Origin: Lepidodermella squamata
Taxonomy: Eukaryota; Gastrotricha
DNA: 64,000 nucleotides
NCBI GenBank assembly: GCA_047495785.1
Contig: JBLDXI010000031.1
Span: 1,302,001-1,366,000 of the forward strand
Direction: 5' to 3'
The position numbers and the translations under genes were made by a program. This document shows positions 59,869 to 64,000 of the stretch, piece after piece. Positions within the stretch are counted from its first letter, which is position 1, and the number at the start of each line of letters is the position of its first letter. The notes beneath the pieces are model-generated. The model was not told the DNA's origin, did no database searches, and worked only from the letters and a program-made list of their open reading frames with translations.

Positions 59869-61415
59869 TTAATCGACAAAATACGCTGAATCGATACGGC
59901 CGAAACCGGCTGCAACGCCAGATTCATTCACGCCATCGGGTTTCGACCTCAACAGGTATCCAAGTGCTTCGTTCTGCACCATTGCACCGTCGGCAACAAT
60001 AAAACCACCGTAAATGCCCAATTCGGACGAGAAACGGCCGAAAACCGGCTGCTCAGCTGATTCATTCGGGGAAATCGAGACATTTTCGTAGGTTGGCGGT
60101 CGGATGATTCCCATTAAAATAAAATTCTGCCTCTCTGGCTTGTTTTTCATGTCATTCAACGCCTTGGCGATTTCAGCGCCGAAATAATTGTGACCACCGC
60201 CTTCTTGCATAGGTTTAAGCACGAAATCGTCGAATTTTTCGAGGCCTAATTGAACGGCTTTATCGCCAGATTCGTCGAATTCCAGGCCAAGAAGGTCCGC
60301 AAAAGTAGCCTTCATTTTCGTCGCTTTTTCTCCCGAAATTCCGAATTTTTCCAATAGACCCGGTTTCGCAATAATCTGCTGAATTTTTTTGTAATTCGCC
60401 AACTGATGCGCGACACATGGCGCCTTAACAGCTCGGCTCAATTCGATAGGTCTCCGAACCAACTCCCAATCACCGGCTGCGAAGTCGTAATCAGTTTCGT
60501 TATAACCGGTTCGGTAGTAAACTGCTGATATTTCGTGGCCTTCGACGAGTAAACGGCCCGATTTTTTAACCTCATCCTGGTCGATAGCCGTCCGTAACTC
60601 GGCCATCGATCTACGAATTGTTTTCACGTTAGATTCGAGAATGCCCAGCTCGATCCAACGCTGGTCGAAAATGTTTCGTGACGGCGAATCGGCGACGATT
60701 AAAACCAAAGTGTTTTCGACTGAGTACATTTTTTCGTAAGCTTTCGAAGCTGCTACCACAGTTCTGGCCAGGCCTTTGCCAGGCTCATTTGGCGAATCGT
60801 TCAGAGGCGAGGTATCTTGATGTAACAACCGTCCTAATAAGAATTTGTGCCATTTGTTGACAATAGCTTCGAGTGGGCCGAAGGAAACTGCGATCATGTT
60901 GTACTCGACTTGTTTGATTGATAGCTCTTCTTTATTTTGATGTAACATGTAGTCGTTTCGAGTAGTTCCCATGTATAGTCGTGGCTTTGTCGAGTCGTTT
61001 TTGTAGACATCTTCATATAAATCCCACAAGTTTCGAGTGAAAGGGTCAGTATCGATGATGTATTTCAACGAAGAATGAAGGAATTCACGGTCCAACGACA
61101 TTTTATGGACCAAAATCTGTGAATAAAATAATCAAACAATTCGCACAGCGACTGATTCAAACTTACATGGAAATCTTCCTGAATTGATAATACTAGGTCG
61201 AAAAGCCGTCTTGGAAACGGAGATGGAAACAGCAAGAATGGAACATGTGATACCACATCGCTCGAGTTCGGTTTGGCGGAAGTTCTCATGAGACCGCCGT
61301 GCATCGTGACATAATCTTTGGCAAATAACGCCTTGTCCCTCAGTTCTTGCTGGGAAATCTTCACCGGAGACTTCAGCGGAAGAGGTACTTCCTTTGAATT
61401 ATTATTTTCCGCCAT
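59869..61415 (-). CDS. GSS: Glutathione synthetase
   Basis: Two exons, 61415-61167 and 61116-59869, join in phase 0 for 498 residues, close to the usual 474 of the eukaryotic enzyme. It joins gamma-glutamylcysteine and glycine with ATP, the last step of glutathione synthesis, in the cytosol. Family features visible include the start region ELRDKALFAKDYVTMHGGLMRT, NDYMLHQ, EYNMIAVSFG, VYYRTGY, VLKPMQEGGGHNYFG (the Gly-rich ATP-binding loop), ILMGIIRPP, and the C-terminal ELGIYGGFIVADG and GVAAGFGRIDS. An alternative in-frame Met lies eight codons upstream, but a TTTTTTAG acceptor-like site falls between the two, so the later Met is preferred. It lies 63 nt after the stop of the same-strand PLP-homeostasis gene. 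Confidence 0.95.
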
Positions 61416-61478
61416 TTTTAAGCTTCTAAAAAAGTTCAAATGGATAATGAGAACAAACTAATAGCTTATTAAAAACAA
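61416..61478 (-). promoter_or_regulatory. 63-nt intercistronic spacer with acceptor-like site
   Basis: On the minus strand the spacer ends ACTTTTTTAG-AAGCTTAAAA before the glutathione synthetase ATG. That is a splice-acceptor-like site with no donor in reach. The gap is too short for an independent promoter with a separate terminator, so co-transcription with spliced-leader addition is inferred. Confidence 0.4.
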
Positions 61479-62295
61479 TCATCGCGAGCCAAAGATTAAA
61501 CTTCCAACTCTAACGTTAGTAGCACCTTGAGTGATTGCAACTTCGAAGTCGGACGACATCTACGTGAAAATATTTGAGAGATTTAAAGCTTTGAAAGATA
61601 GTGAGTCCACTTACCCCCATGCTAAGCTCCAAACTTTTAGAAAATTCGTCGTTGCTATAGTGTTGACAAAGCTTGTCTTTTAGAGAGGCGAGTAGAGCAA
61701 AATCAGGGTTGAATCCGGTCTCAATGCATTTGCTACTATTGGCAGTGCTTCCAATTGTCATCAGTCCAGATAACTCAAGACTAGGGCAGTTTTTGCGAAT
61801 AAAATCTGCGATTTCTATGACCTTGTCAGGTTCGCAGCCACTTTTAGTATCTTCATCGTCGAATGAAGTGTTGACTTGGAGAAATATTTTTAGCTTCTGA
61901 TCAGCGGCATTTGGTCTCTTGATCCAAGCGTCATTGAGCTTCTTCGCATGACTCGATTCAGAGAGAGTTTCAATTACGAATAGGTTTGGTACTTCAGAGA
62001 GAATTTTGATCTTATTAGACTGAAGGCGACCGATGAAATGCCAACGGATGTCAGGGCATGCCGCTTGAAGCTTGGGATCTTTCGATTTTGTAACAAGCTC
62101 TTGGATGTAATTCTCACCAAAATGTCGAGCTCCACAGCTATATGCTTCAATTAAATCTTCAATGGGCTTCGTTTTACTGACACAGACAAGTCTTGGCTGA
62201 GTGGAAACGGCGATCTGACATTTAGCGCTGGCGACTCTAATCCTCTCCAAAACAGAAGCTAATCTTGAATTCATGCCACTCGATGAAGCTTCCAT
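61479..62295 (-). CDS. PLPBP: Pyridoxal-phosphate homeostasis protein (PLPBP/PROSC, YggS family)
   Basis: Two exons, 62295-61615 and 61559-61479, join in phase 0 for 253 residues, the normal length of 230-275. The PLP lysine is Lys41 in RLVCVSKTKP. Further family motifs are ARHFGENYIQELVTK, IRWHFIGRLQSNK, LQVNTS, LSGLMTIGS, NPDFALLASL, and the split motif ELSMG-MSSDFEVAI completed across the intron, then GATNVRVGSLIFG near the end. This non-enzymatic carrier buffers free PLP in cytosol and mitochondria. An in-frame upstream Met at 62373 would add 26 residues without family support, so the Met at 62295 is preferred. The downstream same-strand gene is glutathione synthetase. Confidence 0.93.
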
Positions 62296-63015
62296 GAAAT
62301 CAAAGCATTCAAACTCTGCCTTGAATTGCAAACAGGGAGTAGAAAAAACAGAACAGACAACCTCAGTTCCCAAAAGAGTTCCTAAAACCGAAAACGGGTC
62401 AAGTTCCTTCGGACTGTCACAACATAGCGCCTTTGCGCGGGCAATTCGAATATTTTCAAGGACGAAACATATCGTTGTTAAAATATTTCAAGTAAAAGTT
62501 GCAAATTACTATTCCAATATTTTGTTATTAATGACCTTGACGTATGAATGCGCGGCAAAGCTGCGGGCTTGTATTGATGATTCAGAAGGGGTTCTTTGGG
62601 GAATGCTGAGTCGACGAAAGAAGTGCGCGGCTCATTTGTGAGTACTGGGCTATGCTTGGCTCAAAGTAAATGCACGGTACATTATGCATGGTTTTCATTT
62701 AACGTGCGCGGTGCCGCGCTCAAATATGTTCACAGTGGCATGTGGTTTTTTTTATTGAATCGCCCTTGGCATCTTTCATAATTCCTTGGCCGGCTAATAA
62801 GAATTTTTAAACGTGACCGTTTTTTGCCGCAAAAGACGCATTGTTGATTGTTGATACGCTTTTTGCTTTGGATAAATGCTAAAATTAACACTTCAATTTT
62901 ACCTAGTATTTCACTATTATCTCTCTCCTCCCATCTTACTCCTTATTACCATGGCGGATTCTTATTACAATGACCCAATTATTTTTGTAGGTGTGGCAAT
63001 CACTTAACCCGAGCA
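62296..63015. promoter_or_regulatory. Divergent promoter interval (PLPBP and ARRDC)
   Basis: This 720-base interval separates the minus-strand PLPBP start from the plus-strand arrestin-domain gene. An upstream ATG at about 62951 opens only a short frame and is followed by TTTTTGTAG, an acceptor-like site just before the arrestin start. No other feature could be supported. Confidence 0.35.
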
Positions 63016-64000
63016 ATGGGTCTCGAATCGATTGCGATATTTTTGAATAACAAAAATGTTTTCTACTCTGGCGAGACCCTTACCGGGTTCTGCAATGTTA
63101 CCTGCTCAGCACCGACTCAAATTCCAAGCTTGAAGGTGCGCCTAGAAGGATATGCACGTGTTTCATGGTCTGAATCCCGTACAAGAACGCATCGAGACTC
63201 TCAAGGGCACTCCCACTCAGAAACCTATTACGTTCACTTCAGCTCAGCCATGGACCTTGTGTGTCTGGAGCAAGATATTTTGGTTCAAGGAGGCGTCTTA
63301 CCTCCGGGAACACACAGCTTGCCTTTTGGTTTTCAAGTGCCTCCAACGTAAGTTACTTGAAACATTTTATCGTTATTGCCAACACTCATTAAATAGGCTG
63401 GTCACTTCTTTCGAAGGAGCTCATGGCTATGTTCGATATTGGATCGAAGCTAAAGTTCCTCAGAATTGGTTTAAAGCTTTGTTTGCTCCTACTGGGCGTG
63501 TATCCATCAAAATTATTCAGCCGATCGACACTAACATCCCACAGTACAACGTTAGTTCGCTTTAATGTTTGTCGAAGTTGGCTATTTTATCAACATTATA
63601 GTTTTCCGTACGTGGAACTGATAACAAAACGATTTGTTGCTGCTGCTGTGCTCAAGGGCCTTTGGTAGTCGAGGCCGGAACCGATCGAGCCGCTTATTGC
63701 CCGAGCGAAGTAGTAACACTCACCGGTCGCTTTGATAACAAGTCACGCCGGGAGGTCCGACCATTTGCCAAATTAGTACAACGCGTCAATTACTACGCTG
63801 AGGGGCATCACAAACAAGAGAGTAGATCCTGGGATTTGCAATCTGTTGGCGCTGTCGATGGAATTCTGAATGCTATCAAAGAAAACGAGCAATCCGTTTG
63901 GAATGGAGCGCAATTTGCGATTCCAGGCGTCTCGCCGTCTCTGTCAATACCTATTGTTCAAGTTTCGTACTACATCGAAGTCGGACTTGACATTCCAATG
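63016..64000 (+). CDS. Arrestin-domain-containing protein (ARRDC-like), 3' end outside the window
   Basis: Three exons seen: 63016-63347, 63397-63550 and 63602-64000 (runs off the window), phases 2 and 0, giving 295 residues so far. The N-terminal arrestin fold opens with IFLNNKNVFYSGETLTGFCNV and has LKVRLEGYARVSW, LPPGTHSLPFGFQVPPT and the GYVRYWIEAKV strand. The third exon continues with KTICCCCAQGPLVVEAGTDRAAYCPSEVV and PSLSIPIVQVSYYIEVGLDI, the start and middle of the second arrestin domain. PPxY motifs expected in the C-terminal tail are beyond the edge. ARRDC proteins are adaptors that link membrane cargo to NEDD4-type ubiquitin ligases on endosomes. Confidence 0.9.

Noticed and set aside
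1-64000. CRISPR array, rRNA or prokaryotic operon
   Set aside because: No regularly spaced short repeats with unique spacers and no rRNA-like sequence were seen; the gene structures are eukaryotic throughout.

Overview
The window is animal nuclear DNA. It has spliced genes with GT-AG introns, AT-rich non-coding DNA, animal-specific families (BarH-type homeobox, astacin, Ly6, GABA-B-type receptor, arrestin-domain protein) and several short inverted-repeat transposon relics. Compact same-strand gene pairs with only tens of bases between them, each with an acceptor-like T-rich-AG before the downstream ATG, point to an ecdysozoan with polycistronic transcription. A nematode is my best guess and a tardigrade or relative is not excluded. 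No bacterial gene, CRISPR array, rRNA or convincing tRNA was seen. All exon models are hand-made by matching splice phase and protein families; most close exactly in frame from ATG to stop.

Layout. 1-5.3 kb: a CHIC1/2 homolog (edge of window) followed closely by a SNX5/6-type sorting nexin, same strand. 5.3-7.9 kb: non-coding with two foldback elements. 7.9-11.8 kb (-): an NB-ARC/ankyrin NLR-like protein. 11.9-14.3 kb: non-coding with repeat relics. 14.3-15.2 kb (-): a Ly6-like GPI-anchored protein. 16.8-25.1 kb (+): a MOK-type protein kinase with a BarH-like homeobox gene nested antisense in its third intron. 25.6-31.5 kb (-) and 38.1-44.4 kb (-): two paralogous giant secreted proteins with a discoidin domain and an Asp-box tail. 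Between them lie a GABA-B-like class C GPCR (-) and a type II glycosyltransferase fused to a LamG-like domain (+). 45.9-52.2 kb (-): an astacin with an altered Met-turn, its two long introns full of repeat relics. 54.6-58.9 kb (-): GTPBP10 (Obg GTPase), with a probable secreted peptide precursor nested antisense in its single long intron. 59.9-62.3 kb (-): a pyridoxal-phosphate homeostasis protein followed 63 nt later by glutathione synthetase, an operon-like pair. 63.0 kb to the end (+): an arrestin-domain (ARRDC) gene cut by the window edge.

How the genes relate. The 25-44 kb block is an extracellular and surface cluster: two secreted adhesion-like giants, one receptor and one Golgi-type glycosyltransferase. 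Housekeeping genes (SNX, GTPBP10, GSS, PLPBP) sit in the compact parts. The most unusual items are the NB-ARC/ankyrin protein, the giant discoidin pair, the nested peptide gene, and the astacin whose Met-turn methionine codon reads ACG.
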